Assembly: GCA_018058425.1 (NCBI GenBank)
Contig: JAGOZX010000004.1
Location: forward strand, 12,420 to 68,312
Origin: Sebaldella sp.
GTDB lineage: Bacteria > Fusobacteriota > Fusobacteriia > Fusobacteriales > Leptotrichiaceae
Length of the DNA: 55,893 bases
Direction: 5' to 3'
Positions 26,314 through 37,100 of the stretch are shown here, in pieces; position 1 is the stretch's first letter, and every line of letters begins with the position of its first letter. The position numbers were made by a program, and so were the translations under genes. A model generated the notes under the pieces. It was not told the DNA's origin. It did no database searches and saw nothing but the letters and a program-made list of their open reading frames with translations.

Positions 26314-27708
26314 CTAAAAAACTACCAATTCATCATTTTTATATCTCTTTATAAATTTACCATAACCTTCTTCTCCGATAAATTCATTATCCTTTACTAT
26401 TACTTTCCCTCTCGCGATTGTCATAATTGGATAACCCTTCACCTTAATTCCCTCATATAGTGTATAGTCTACATTTTCATGCAGCATAGACTTAGTTATA
26501 ATTACTTCCTTATCCTTATCTATTATTACTATATCAGCATCACTTCCCACAGCTATTGTGCCTTTTTTAGGATACATACCATAAATTTTAGCAGGATTTG
26601 TACTTGTCACTTCTACAAATTTATTTATTGATATTCTACCTTTAGACACTCCTTCTGAGAATATAATTGGCATTCTTGCTTCTACTCCAGGTGCTCCATT
26701 TGGACATTTTGTAAAGTCATCTTTTCCCATTGGAAGCTTTTCCTTTTCAAATAAAAATGGACAGTGATCTGTTGCTATTACTTGTATGTCTCCCTCTCTT
26801 ATTGCATTCCAAAGAGGTTCTTGGTTTGACTTATCTCTTAGTGGAGGACTTAGAATATATTTTAATCCTTCATTATTTGGAAGCTCGTATTTTTTATCAT
26901 CTAAGACAAGATACTGTGTACATGTTTCCGCATAAATATTTTTTTGCCCTCTATCTCTTGCCATTTTTATATAATTCATTCCTAAATTTGAAGATATATG
27001 AACTATGTAAATTGGTGCGTCTCCCACTAAGTGTGCTATGTTAAGAATACGATTTATCGCTTCTCCTTCGCACTCTTCTGGTCTACTCTTGGGATGATAA
27101 GCAGCTGATGTCATTCCATGACTTGTATAATATTTTTTCAAATAATTTACAGTATCATTATTTTCAGGATGGACAGCTATAATCCCGCCTTTATCTTTAG
27201 CTAGTTTTAAAACTTTTATGGAATCATCATCATTTACCATTTGTCCATATGTCATATAAATTTTAAAACTCTCGATACCATCATTTATAAGATTTTCCAT
27301 CTCGTCTAATCTGTCTTTATCTACCCCATAAGGAATTACTCCATGGAAGCTGTAATCTATAACGGCTTTACCATCTGCTAACTCGTGGTAATGATTTATG
27401 GGGTCATAAAGAGTCTGTCCTTTTGGTCCCTGTCCTATGTGATCAATTATAGAAGTCGTACCTCCACAAGCTGCCGCTATCGTACCAGTTCTAAAATCAT
27501 CACTTGATATAGCAATCCCTACATCTAAATGAAAATGAGTATGAACATCTATACCTCCTGGAATTACATAGTTTCCTTTAGCATCTATTATTTCTTTATC
27601 ATCTATTTTTAAGTCAATGCCTATTTCTTTAATCACTCCATCCTCAATATAGATGTCACCTTTAAATAAGTCACTCGCTGTGACAATTAAGCCATTTTTT
27701 ATTAACAT
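26314..27708 (-). CDS. hydA: dihydropyrimidinase / hydantoinase
   Basis: A 464-residue cyclic amidohydrolase. Zinc ligands: HTHFHLD near residue 57, the carboxylated Lys in ESFKIYMTYG near 148, AVHPEN, IYIVHISS and ATDHCPF. The D-hydantoinase/dihydropyrimidinase family opens six- or five-membered cyclic ureides. In the E. coli yge/ygf region the equivalent is HyuA; here it would open a ring made from urate or xanthine (inference). It begins 2 bp after the moaA stop, so hydrolase and cofactor genes are co-transcribed. AGGAGG stands before its ATG. Confidence 0.93.
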   Translation of the reverse strand: MLIKNGLIVTASDLFKGDIYIEDGVIKEIGIDLKIDDKEIIDAKGNYVIPGGIDVHTHFHLDVGIAISSDDFRTGTIAAACGGTTSIIDHIGQGPKGQTLYDPINHYHELADGKAVIDYSFHGVIPYGVDKDRLDEMENLINDGIESFKIYMTYGQMVNDDDSIKVLKLAKDKGGIIAVHPENNDTVNYLKKYYTSHGMTSAAYHPKSRPEECEGEAINRILNIAHLVGDAPIYIVHISSNLGMNYIKMARDRGQKNIYAETCTQYLVLDDKKYELPNNEGLKYILSPPLRDKSNQEPLWNAIREGDIQVIATDHCPFLFEKEKLPMGKDDFTKCPNGAPGVEARMPIIFSEGVSKGRISINKFVEVTSTNPAKIYGMYPKKGTIAVGSDADIVIIDKDKEVIITKSMLHENVDYTLYEGIKVKGYPIMTIARGKVIVKDNEFIGEEGYGKFIKRYKNDELVVF

Positions 27709-27710
27709 GT

Positions 27711-28694
27711 TTAACCTCCTATTTCACTCATTATTTTATTTTCTTTATTATTTTCTTTATCATCAATATCCTCTAAAAAGTTATGCTTTTCATTTTTAAA
27801 ATATATCTCGCTTTTAATTGCTTCTAACAGTTCTTCATCACTTATCTCTGATCGTAATTTTTTCTTAAGGTCTAATTTTGATTCATAATATAAACATTGT
27901 TTTAGTTTACCCTCTGAAGTCAACCTTATTCTATTACAAGTTTTACAAAAACAACTACTTAACGGTGATATAAATCCTATTTTTGTTTTTGTTTCTGGAA
28001 GAAGATAATAATCTGCTGGCCCAGACATAGAGCTATCTACCTCTACTTTTTGGATATTTTTATTTCTAGAAATTACCTCTAATATTTCTTCATTAGAAAC
28101 ACCTTCTAATGACTTTCCACATCCAATAGGCATTAACTCTATAAACCTTAGATCTATTCCTTTTTTTTCAGAAAATTCTACTAAATCTATGATTTCATCC
28201 TTATTAAAACCATTAATTAGCACAGTATTAATCTTGATCTTGATTTTATATTCTAAAGCCTTATCTATAGAATTTATAACGCTATTTAAATTTCCACCTC
28301 TTGTTATATAGTTATACTTCTTTTCATCTAATGTGTCTAAGCTAATATTCAGTGATGTAAGTCCATTTTTGAATAGTTCATCTAAATATTTTTCTAGTAA
28401 TATTCCATTTGTAGTTAACGCTATCTCTTCTATACTCTCAAGTGTGTTAATTTTTTTTATAAGTTCGGGTATACCTTTTCGAACAAGTGGTTCACCACCT
28501 GTTATTCTAACTTTTTTTATCCCAAGAACACTTAATATTCTAGTTAATCTAAAATATTCATCTATAGTAAGTAATTTACTTTCATTTACAATCTCTTTTG
28601 AAAATTCCGGAACACAGTACAAACACTTTAAATTGCATTTATCAGTAACTGATAATCTTAAATAATTAACATCTCTGCCAAATTGATCTATCAT
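27711..28694 (-). CDS. moaA: GTP 3',8-cyclase
   Basis: A 327-residue radical-SAM enzyme that begins Moco synthesis. The SAM cluster is CNLKCLYC at about 19-26; the second 4Fe-4S site is formed by CFCKTCNRIRLTSEG and KLKQCLY near 255-285. GIKKVRITGGEPLVRKG is typical, and the protein ends in Gly-Gly as MoaA should. Length is normal. It leads the operon moaA-hydA-yqeC-mocA and so on. The upstream gap contains a TAGTATACT element that could be its -10. Confidence 0.95.
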   Translation of the reverse strand: MIDQFGRDVNYLRLSVTDKCNLKCLYCVPEFSKEIVNESKLLTIDEYFRLTRILSVLGIKKVRITGGEPLVRKGIPELIKKINTLESIEEIALTTNGILLEKYLDELFKNGLTSLNISLDTLDEKKYNYITRGGNLNSVINSIDKALEYKIKIKINTVLINGFNKDEIIDLVEFSEKKGIDLRFIELMPIGCGKSLEGVSNEEILEVISRNKNIQKVEVDSSMSGPADYYLLPETKTKIGFISPLSSCFCKTCNRIRLTSEGKLKQCLYYESKLDLKKKLRSEISDEELLEAIKSEIYFKNEKHNFLEDIDDKENNKENKIMSEIGG

Positions 28695-29221
28695 AACTAA
28701 ACACCTTCTAACCTCATATTGTTCAAAGTTTCTTAAAAAATTTCTTATTTTTAAAAAGCTTTTCCTTTATTCATAAATAACTAGTATACTATTTTTCTAT
28801 TTTGATTTAACCTTGTTCTATTTCTCAAATTTAGAAATGTCTATTTCAATACCGTCTAACTCCATCTAAATTTTTACTTATTTCTGCATCAACTACTTTA
28901 TGCTTTCATAACTTAACCTCTTCTAAAAAAATCTCCCCAACCTTTAATTTTAAATAATTAATTATTTTATTTTTAATTAAAATAATTTTTACTCATTGAA
29001 CTTTTTTTTAAAAGAATATATTTCTATATAAGTTTACCTCTATTTTTTAAAAAAATCAAATATTTCAGAGATATAATTTTATAATAGTAGCTTAAGAATT
29101 TTCATACAAAATTAAATACTTAATTTTATATCATCACTTAAACTGCTATAAAAGTTACTCCCCAAAACAAATGCATAAAATCATACATTTAATCTCAGGG
29201 AGTACTGTAAATAAAATTTAT
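28695..29221. other. 527-bp gap upstream of moaA
   Basis: Very AT-rich. It holds the ridA-side hairpin at 29153-29206 and, near moaA, a TAGTATACT element. On the minus strand around 28815-28940 there is an AGAAGAGG ribosome-like site, ATG-AAA-GCA then a stop, and stretches of coding-like sequence in shifted frames (KVVDAEISKNLD, then ELDGIEIDISKFEK to a stop at 28818). That may be a decayed short gene; no family is recognised. Confidence 0.4.
29153..29206 (-). terminator. hairpin after ridA
   Basis: On the minus strand AGTACTCCC pairs with GGGAGTAACT (one bulge) around a 35-base loop, followed by TTTTATAG. It starts about 16 bp past the ridA stop and probably ends the ygfK-ssnA-xdhD-ridA transcript. 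Confidence 0.55.
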
Positions 29222-29605
29222 TTAAATATGCCCAATTGCTTCTATTTCTATTAGAGCGTCTTTAGGCAGTGTTGCTACTTCGAAAGCAGATCTTGCTGGA
29301 AAATCAGTACCTGCAAATACTTCACTGTATACTTCATTCATTGCTGCAAAATCATTTATGTCCTTTAATAAAATTAATACTTTTACTACATTAGCTATAG
29401 AACTTCCTCCAGCTTCTAAAACAGCTTTTACATTTTCTAAACTCTGTCTTGTAGCTTTTTTAATATCATCATTTATAAATTCTCCTGTTTTAGAATTAAT
29501 TGGTAACTGCCCTGATGTATAAACCATATCTCCTATTTTTATTCCTTGTGCATATGGTCCTATTGCCTCTGGTGCATTTGGCGTTTTAATAACTATTTTT
29601 TGCAT
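29222..29605 (-). CDS. ridA: RidA family enamine/imine deaminase
   Basis: A 127-residue RidA (YjgF/UK114) protein that hydrolyses reactive 2-aminoacrylate and related imines. [33 protein letters not shown], the active-site Arg in [20 protein letters not shown] and the final acidic EIEAIGHI are all present. The start at 29605 gives the usual length and has AGGAGGAAAA before it; the ATG at 29629 lies upstream of that site. It follows xdhD by about 360 bp. YgeX in the same cluster makes 2-aminoacrylate, which supplies a direct role. Confidence 0.93.
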   Translation of the reverse strand: MQKIVIKTPNAPEAIGPYAQGIKIGDMVYTSGQLPINSKTGEFINDDIKKATRQSLENVKAVLEAGGSSIANVVKVLILLKDINDFAAMNEVYSEVFAGTDFPARSAFEVATLPKDALIEIEAIGHI

Positions 29606-29962
29606 TTTTCCTCCTAATGTGATTGTCATTTTTTAAGATTAGTTACTTAACCCTTATAATAATTTACTTTTATAATGGTTCTAATAACTTATTTTTACAT
29701 TTCATATTTAAATTATTTTTTATAAATTTATATTATTTTATGATATTACAGCTTCTTCTCACTTATTCTATGTACAAGTGGATAATCTTCTATAAAAATA
29801 ATGACACTCTCTTTTTAACAGTATTTTCCATAGTACCCCCAAAATAATTTGAATATTACTGTTATTCAAGAAATTATAAATTTATACCTAAGCAAATATG
29901 AAATCTGTTGTTGAAAGACCCGAAACTTTTCAATTACCACTAGTATATATTAATAATAATAT
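29606..29962. other. gap between xdhD and ridA
   Basis: This 357-bp stretch has overlapping inverted repeats: AACAGTA (29817-29823) with TACTGTT (29857-29863), and TTGAATA (29849-29855) with TATTCAA (29863-29869). The two stems share bases and cannot form together. No gene is seen. Confidence 0.45.
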
Positions 29963-32536
29963 TTATTCCCCTATTTTCTTTTTATTATACGGTGTTTCTC
30001 TTAATGGTAGCTTTGTTCTAAACTTCTTATCAAACATATAATAGGCATCTTGAACTGCTGGTGCTGTAGGTATACTTGCTATTTCTCCTACTCCCTTTGC
30101 ACCATATGCCATATCATTCACAGTTTTTTTCTTCACTATGATTGATTTTATTTCTGGTGTCTGTGTTGCTCTAAATAATCCTAATGTTCCATACTTAACT
30201 TTTGGCATAGAATCTACTAATGGAAAATCTTCTGTTAACGCATACCCTAATGACATAACCACTCCACCTTCTATTTGTCCTTCGACATTTATAGGATTTA
30301 TTGGAGTTCCTACATCATGAGCAGCTACAACTCTTTTCAACATTCCATTTTCATCTAATATTACTATCTGTGTAGCATATCCATACCCAACGTGACTTAC
30401 AGGATTCGGAACATCTGTTCCTATTGGATCTGTTTTAGCGAGATATTCAGCATAAAATTCTTCTCCCTCAAGATCCGCTAAAGTCTTACCTTTATCTAAC
30501 TCATCTTTTACTAACTGAGTTACTTTTCTCACAGCTTCACCTGTTACAAGAGTTTGTCTTGAAGCTGTTGTAGTTCCAGAATTTGGTGTTCTTGCAGTAT
30601 CAGGCTGCTCCATAATAAACATTTCATGAGGCATTTCCAAAGTTTCAGCTGCTATTTGTATCATAACAGTTGCTAAGCCCTGACCTATACAAGCTGCTGC
30701 TGTTCTAATATGAACTTTTCCATTTTCTACAGAAGCTTTACATCTTCCAGTATCTGGAATTCCCACACCAAGTCCGCTGTTTTTAATTCCACATCCTATT
30801 CCCACAAATTCAGCATTATTATACTCATCCCTTACAGCATCAAGTGTTTCTACAAAAGCTGTACTATCATCTGCTATTTGCCCATTTGGAAGTATATCTC
30901 CCGGCTTTATTGCATTTCTATATCTCATTTCTAGATGGGATATTCCTACCATGTCAGCTAGTTTATTCAAACATGCTTCCATTGCAAATAGTGATTGTGT
31001 AACTCCAAAACCTCTATATGCTCCAGCTGGAGGGTTATTTGTATAATAAGCACTTCCTTTAATGTCTATATCTTGGAAATTATATGGTCCTGCAGCATGT
31101 GTACAAGCTCTTTGTAATACAGGCCCGCCTAATGAAGCATAAGCTCCTGTATCTGATATTATTTCAGCTATAAGACCTTGTAAAACACCATTTTCATCAC
31201 AGCCAACTGTGAAGTCCATTTCCATAGGATGTCTTTTTGTGTGATACATTATACTTTCTTGTCTTGTAAATTTAACTTTCACTGGTCTCTTTGTCATATA
31301 TGCTGCTAATGCCGCATGATGCTGCACAGACATATCCTCTTTTCCTCCAAAACCACCACCTACAAGCTTACTTTGTATTCTGATTTTATCTGCTTCTATT
31401 CCTAACATTTGAGCAATTTCTCTTTGTTCATCAAAAATATTTTGAGAAGCTGTGTATAAAAGTAATTTATCTTCCCCATCAGGTATCCCTATTGCACACT
31501 CTGGTTCCATAAATGCATGGTCAGTAAATGGAACAGAAAAATGATCTTTTACTACATACTTCGAATTTTTGATTTTCTCATCAGGATTCCCTCTTCTTAA
31601 ATCTTGATGAAATAACAAATTCCCTTTTTCATGAATCTTTGGCGCATCTTCTTTCATTGCTTCTATTGGATTTCTAACAGGTTCCAAAATCTCATATTCT
31701 ACTTCTACCAGCTTTTTAGCTTCTGCCAATGCTTCTTCTGTCTCAGCAATAACAAGTGCTAGTGAATCTCCTATGTATCTTGTAGCTTCACCCTCAGCAA
31801 TAAATGCAGGCCAATCTTTTACTAAATGTCCTAAATTACCTAATTTAGGAACGTTTTGAGGAGCTAATACTGCAACCACTCCTGGATAAGCTTGTGCTTT
31901 TTCCAAATTTACCTTCTTTACTAAAACTCTTGGATGTTCTGGTCTTACACAAGAACCATGTAGCATTCCTTCCACTTGTACATCATCTACATAAATTCCT
32001 GTACCTAAAGTTTTTTCCACTGCATCTACTCTTTCTAGATTTTCCCCAACTAGTCCTTTACACTCTACTTTTGGAATTTCTAGATTTTCTCTAAAAGTTT
32101 CTGCTGCTAATTTTACAGCATCAAATATTTTTATATATCCTGTACATCTACAAATATTTCCTCTTAATGCTGTTTTTATTTCATCTAATGTAGGATTTAG
32201 ATTTTTATCTAAAAGAACCTTACTGCTTATAACCATACCAGGAATACAAAAACCACACTGTACAGCTCCTGTTTTACTAAAGGCATAAGAATATACGTCT
32301 CTTTCTCTTTCTGTTAATCCTTCAATAGTTATTATACTTTTACCATTTATTCGTTCAGTAGTCAATACACAAGCCTTCATTGATTTTCCGTCTATTATTA
32401 CTGTACAAGTTCCGCATGCCCCTTCGCTGCAGCCATTTTTAGTACCTGTTAATCTTAAATCATCTCGTAAATAATCTAAAAGATTCTTACTCTTTTCTGC
32501 CATTTGTTTCTTACCATTAATTATAAATTCAAACAT
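29963..32536 (-). CDS. xdhD: selenium-dependent xanthine dehydrogenase-family Mo/Fe-S subunit
   Basis: An 857-residue fusion of a 2Fe-2S domain and a molybdopterin-binding hydroxylase. Plant-type cluster: Cys36, 41, 44, 56 (GCSEGACGTC). Second cluster: Cys94, 97, 129, 131 (QCGFCIPGM, GNICRCTGY). The Mo part shows GGGFGGKEDMSVQHH, GAYRGFGVTQS and the conserved active-site Glu of AKGVGEIAS near 818. It resembles E. coli XdhD. It should oxidise or reduce a purine (xanthine or urate) with a selenium-bearing Mo cofactor; selenium is inferred from yqeB, yqeC and selD. There is no FAD domain or FAD-subunit gene here, so YgfK is the likely electron partner. AAAAGGAGTC precedes the ATG. Confidence 0.93.
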   Translation of the reverse strand: MFEFIINGKKQMAEKSKNLLDYLRDDLRLTGTKNGCSEGACGTCTVIIDGKSMKACVLTTERINGKSIITIEGLTERERDVYSYAFSKTGAVQCGFCIPGMVISSKVLLDKNLNPTLDEIKTALRGNICRCTGYIKIFDAVKLAAETFRENLEIPKVECKGLVGENLERVDAVEKTLGTGIYVDDVQVEGMLHGSCVRPEHPRVLVKKVNLEKAQAYPGVVAVLAPQNVPKLGNLGHLVKDWPAFIAEGEATRYIGDSLALVIAETEEALAEAKKLVEVEYEILEPVRNPIEAMKEDAPKIHEKGNLLFHQDLRRGNPDEKIKNSKYVVKDHFSVPFTDHAFMEPECAIGIPDGEDKLLLYTASQNIFDEQREIAQMLGIEADKIRIQSKLVGGGFGGKEDMSVQHHAALAAYMTKRPVKVKFTRQESIMYHTKRHPMEMDFTVGCDENGVLQGLIAEIISDTGAYASLGGPVLQRACTHAAGPYNFQDIDIKGSAYYTNNPPAGAYRGFGVTQSLFAMEACLNKLADMVGISHLEMRYRNAIKPGDILPNGQIADDSTAFVETLDAVRDEYNNAEFVGIGCGIKNSGLGVGIPDTGRCKASVENGKVHIRTAAACIGQGLATVMIQIAAETLEMPHEMFIMEQPDTARTPNSGTTTASRQTLVTGEAVRKVTQLVKDELDKGKTLADLEGEEFYAEYLAKTDPIGTDVPNPVSHVGYGYATQIVILDENGMLKRVVAAHDVGTPINPINVEGQIEGGVVMSLGYALTEDFPLVDSMPKVKYGTLGLFRATQTPEIKSIIVKKKTVNDMAYGAKGVGEIASIPTAPAVQDAYYMFDKKFRTKLPLRETPYNKKKIGE

Positions 32537-32736
32537 AACTTAGACTCCTTTTAGAAATCTTTTCATTAATCATATAACCTAAAACACTTAATTCTTTTAG
32601 TATTAATAAAGATTTACTATATTATAATTTTGTCTTTCCCTTTTCGTCTGTATTTTCAATGATGTTTATAATTTTTATTAAGTTCACCTGCAATGAATAA
32701 AACCCTACTTTAATTACTCCACTTTTTTGTAATTCT

Positions 32737-32772
32737 TGTTAGTAATTAAGTAACATTACTTAATTACTAACA
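32737..32772. repeat. perfect 17-bp inverted repeat between ssnA and xdhD
   Basis: TGTTAGTAATTAAGTAA, two bases, then its exact complement. It lies 24 bp past the ssnA stop. On the minus strand the stem is not followed by T residues, so simple termination is unlikely. An operator, an RNase III or mRNA end-protection site, or a cruciform are possible. Confidence 0.7.
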
Positions 32773-32795
32773 CAGTCATGAAGTTTTTATGAATA

Positions 32796-34124
32796 TTAGA
32801 TACGATTCCATAATTTTTGAGCTAATTCTATACTCTTAGCAACTATTTTATCTTCATCTATATTTACAAGTTTTCTCTCATCCATAATAATTTTTCCATT
32901 TATAATAGTTGTGTCTACGTTACGTCCACTTACTCCAAATAAAATATGGCTATTTAAGTTAGTTTCATTTAATGGAGTAGGCCCTTTATAATCAACTATG
33001 ATTACATCAGCATAGTCTCCCTCTTTTAAAGTTCCTATAGAACCATCAATAAATCTATTTGCTATCTTTTTATTATTATCAAAGAACATAGTAGGTGCTT
33101 CTACCCATCCCACACTTGGAAGTTTTTGTTCATGTTTATGAATAATATTAGCTACTTTATATGATTCTGTCATATCTGATGTATAACCATCTGTTCCTAA
33201 ACCTACTAAAACTCCTCTTTTCATCATTTCAAGTATTGGAGCTATTCCTACAGCATTTCCCATATTTGATTCAGGATTATGTATTACTCCTACTTTACTG
33301 TCTTTTAACATATCTATCTCTTCACTAGTAACATGAATACAATGAACCGCTAAACTTTTTTCATTAAATACGCCTCTTTTGTACCATCTTTCTATTACTC
33401 TTTGATTATATTTTGCTAATGAATCAGCTATATCTTCTATACCTTCTGCACAGTGAACATGGAATCCTCCATTTACATTTGCAGCAGCTGCTAAGCTGGC
33501 ATCAAGAGTTTTATCTGAAACAGTCATAGAAGCATGAAAACCAAATAAACCTTTTATCATATCATCTTTTTGTTCGTTACAATACTTTATAAAATCAGCA
33601 TTTTCTTTAATTCCAGCTAATGCAATTGCTTCTCCATCTCTATCAGAAGTTTCATAACATAAGTTACTTCTAATTCCTATTTCACGAGCAGCATCAGCTA
33701 TTTTAAATAAGCTTCCTTCTACAGCATAAGCACTGGCATGATGATCTATAACAGTAGTCACTCCACATTTTATCTGCTCTATCATAGGCATAATAGCACT
33801 ATAATAAACATCTTCTAATGTTAATGCTCTGTCTAATCTCCACCAAAGTCCTTTTAATACATCACTAAACATAGTTGCTGGAGGATTATCTAAAAACATT
33901 CCTCTAGCAAAAGTACTGTAATAATGCATATGAGTATTTATAAATCCTGGCATTACTAAACGACCCTTAGCATCTTTATATTCTGCATCAGGATACTTAG
34001 CCTTTAAATCTTCTGTTTTCCCTACCTCTTTTATATATTTCTCATCGATTAATACTGCTCCATTTTCAATATATGGATTATTTTCATCACGTGTAAAAAC
34101 TCTTCCATTACCTATTAAAATCAT
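32796..34124 (-). CDS. ssnA: SsnA-type aminohydrolase
   Basis: A 442-residue amidohydrolase-superfamily enzyme. Metal ligands appear in MPGFINTHMHYYSTFARG (His-x-His near residue 65), FHVHCAEGIED, LAVHCIHVTSEE and LGTDGYTSDM. SsnA proteins are linked to selenium-dependent purine hydroxylases; they act on a purine-derived ring or amine, but the exact substrate is not settled. It starts 8 bp after the ygfK stop with TATAGGAGGT before the ATG, so the two are translated together. Related to guanine deaminase, which is separately present. Confidence 0.92.
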   Translation of the reverse strand: MILIGNGRVFTRDENNPYIENGAVLIDEKYIKEVGKTEDLKAKYPDAEYKDAKGRLVMPGFINTHMHYYSTFARGMFLDNPPATMFSDVLKGLWWRLDRALTLEDVYYSAIMPMIEQIKCGVTTVIDHHASAYAVEGSLFKIADAAREIGIRSNLCYETSDRDGEAIALAGIKENADFIKYCNEQKDDMIKGLFGFHASMTVSDKTLDASLAAAANVNGGFHVHCAEGIEDIADSLAKYNQRVIERWYKRGVFNEKSLAVHCIHVTSEEIDMLKDSKVGVIHNPESNMGNAVGIAPILEMMKRGVLVGLGTDGYTSDMTESYKVANIIHKHEQKLPSVGWVEAPTMFFDNNKKIANRFIDGSIGTLKEGDYADVIIVDYKGPTPLNETNLNSHILFGVSGRNVDTTIINGKIIMDERKLVNIDEDKIVAKSIELAQKLWNRI

Positions 34125-34132
34125 ATTACCTC

Positions 34133-37100
34133 CTATAAACTCATCATATAATAAGAATAATCTTTTAGTATTACGTTCAATACTTCGTTCATTTCTCTAG
34201 AAATTTGTCCATCTCCTAGTAAATGTTCAATTATAGATCCATCTTCTTTTCTTACCTTAAATTTGTCATTACCTAATGCTAAAAACCCTTTGTTTGTACT
34301 ATCTACAAAGTCTTCATCTGTCCAGAATACTGTTATCTTGTCTTTATATGGATTACCTGTATGTGGACAGAATACACCACAGTTTCCACATTCGTTACAC
34401 ATTCCGTCTACATGGACAATCTGATGTTTTTGATTAAATCCTCCATTGTTAATCTTAACCATTACATTTGCTCTATTTGGACAAACATCACAACAAAGTT
34501 CACATACTTGGTCACAAGCTAAACAACGAGCTCCATCAGCTTTTTCTCTTGTTGCTTCTTTTAATAAACCTTTTCTTTCATATAATACTTTTTCATCTTG
34601 AACAACATTATATCTTTCAAAATCTACAGTTAATCCTGCTTTATCTAAAACACTTTTTGCTACAACTTTAGCATCTGCCACTGCTTTAACAATAGTAGCC
34701 GCACCTGCTTTACAGTCTCCAGCTATATATACATTTTCTATTCCTGTTTCATTAAATTGATTTAGACCTACATAACCATTAGCATCTAAAGTTAATTTAT
34801 TTTTTTCAAATAATGAAGTATCTACTCTCGCTCCTACAGCACTTACTACTGTATCAAACTCTAATGACTTCATTTCTCCTGTTCCTACTATTCCTCTTCT
34901 TCCAGAAGAATCTCTTTCTCCTAATTCCATTATCTCACAAACTAAATTTTGACCATCATAAGATACTGGAGATAGCAATTCTTGGAATGCTACACCATCA
35001 GCTAATGCTGATTCTTTTTCTTCTGGCTCAGCAGGCATAAATTCTTTTGTTCTTCTATAAACTATAGAAACTTTTTCTACACCAGCTATACGTCTTGCAG
35101 TTCTTGAGCAATCCATTGCTACAGAACCTCCACCTAATACAGCTACTGATTTTCCAACTGAAATATTTAAGTCATTTGATTTAGCATCTTCTAAAAACTC
35201 TAATGCATCACGTAACTTTTCTCCACCCTTATCTACTGGAGTTCTTCCTTCTTTCCAAGCTCCTGTAGCAAGTATAACAAAGTCATATTCTTTTTTTAGT
35301 TCTTCTATACTATAATTTTCATTAACTCCAAATTTAAAATTTACACCTGCATTTACTGCTAAGCTAAAATCTTTTTCTATCATTTCTTTAGAAATTCTAA
35401 ATTCTGGTATTGTGTATTGCACTATTCCATATGGACGATCTCTTTTTTCTAATACTGTTACATCCATTCCATTTCTTCTAAGAAAGAATGATACTGCCAC
35501 TCCTGCTGGTCCTGCACCTATTACAATTGCTTTTTTCTTAGTTACTATTTTTGCAGGTATCATATTATTTAAATAATTATCTTGTGCATTTAAAACTGCT
35601 ATTTTTTTAGCATTTCTTATTTCAAGTGATGAATCATAGTCAAGTCTAGTACATTTATGCTGACACTGATGATCACAAATAGTTCCTGTTACAGCTGGTG
35701 AAGCGTTATCATTTACTATTACCTTGAATGCTTCTTCAAAGTTTCCTTCACTAACTAATTTTAGATACTCAGGTATCTGCTGCTCAATAGGACATCCTCC
35801 ATCTTTACATGGTGCTTTTGCACAATCATATAAAGGTAAAAGAGAGTTTGTCTTTCTTGATCCAACTGGTCTTGCATCTTTAACATGGAATTTATTTCTA
35901 GATACTTCTTTTGCTAATTCATCTAGTTCATCCATGTTAATTCCATGAAACTTTCCAGCTAATAGAGGTTCTATTTTATCTGCCAGTTGTGTTGTTCTTT
36001 CATAACCACCTGGTTTTAATATAGTTGTAGCAATAGTTATTGGCTGAATTCCAGTTTTAATAATTTCTTCTATATTAAAGAAATCTGCTCCTCCTGAAAA
36101 TGATATTGGTAAAAGGCCATTAAAAGCTCTTGATAACTTACTTGCTAAACTTATAGTAAGTGGAAATAATGATCTTCCTGACATATACATTTCATCACCA
36201 GGTAACTCCTTATTTGCTATTTGCACAGGGAAAGTATTTGTAAGTTTTACTCCAAATTCTAATCCTAACTCTTTTGAAAACTCTATTAAACGAGTTATCA
36301 TTGCTATAGCATCATCAAATTGAAGGTCATTCTTAAAGTGATGATCATCAAATGTTATGTATTCATAACCCATATCATTTAGGATATTTCTTGCAAACTC
36401 ATATCCCAATAAAGTTGGATTACATTTAATAAATGTATGTAATTTCTTCTCTTCTAATAAATATCTTGCTATTCTTTCTATTTCAGCTGGGGGACACCCA
36501 TGTAAAGTTGATAAACAAATAGAAGGACAAACTGAAGATGATATTTTTTCTACATCTTCTCTAGTTAATCTACTAAATTTATCAATATTTTCTAATAAAT
36601 AATTTTTACATTCTTTCCAAATATCTGTAGTAGAAGCGTCTTTTAGTCCCTCTATAAAAGTATTAATTTTAGGTGATTTTATACCCTCTAGATCATATCC
36701 CACACTCATATTAAATGCGAAGTCTCTCTCGTCACTAATGTTTAGCTCTTTAGCTACTACATGAAGTGCAAACCATGCTTTAATATATTCGCTATATGCT
36801 TCTGGAATAGTTAATTCTGTTGACCATTCCACATTATAACACTCATCTTCAGCGTTAATACAAGGTTTTGCTACACACTTTCTTAGATCTTCACCATCCA
36901 TTTGCTGAACAGTTTTTAATTCCACAAAACGTGAACCTGTTAAATAAGCAGCTACTATATTTTGAGCTAGCTGAGAATTTGGTCCTGCTGCTGGTCCTAT
37001 TGGAGTACTTAGTTTATCTCCAAACATTATAATATTTGTACCGCTTTTATTCTTATAAAACTTATCTTTTCTTATTCCAAAAATTGTACTTTGCTCCTCA

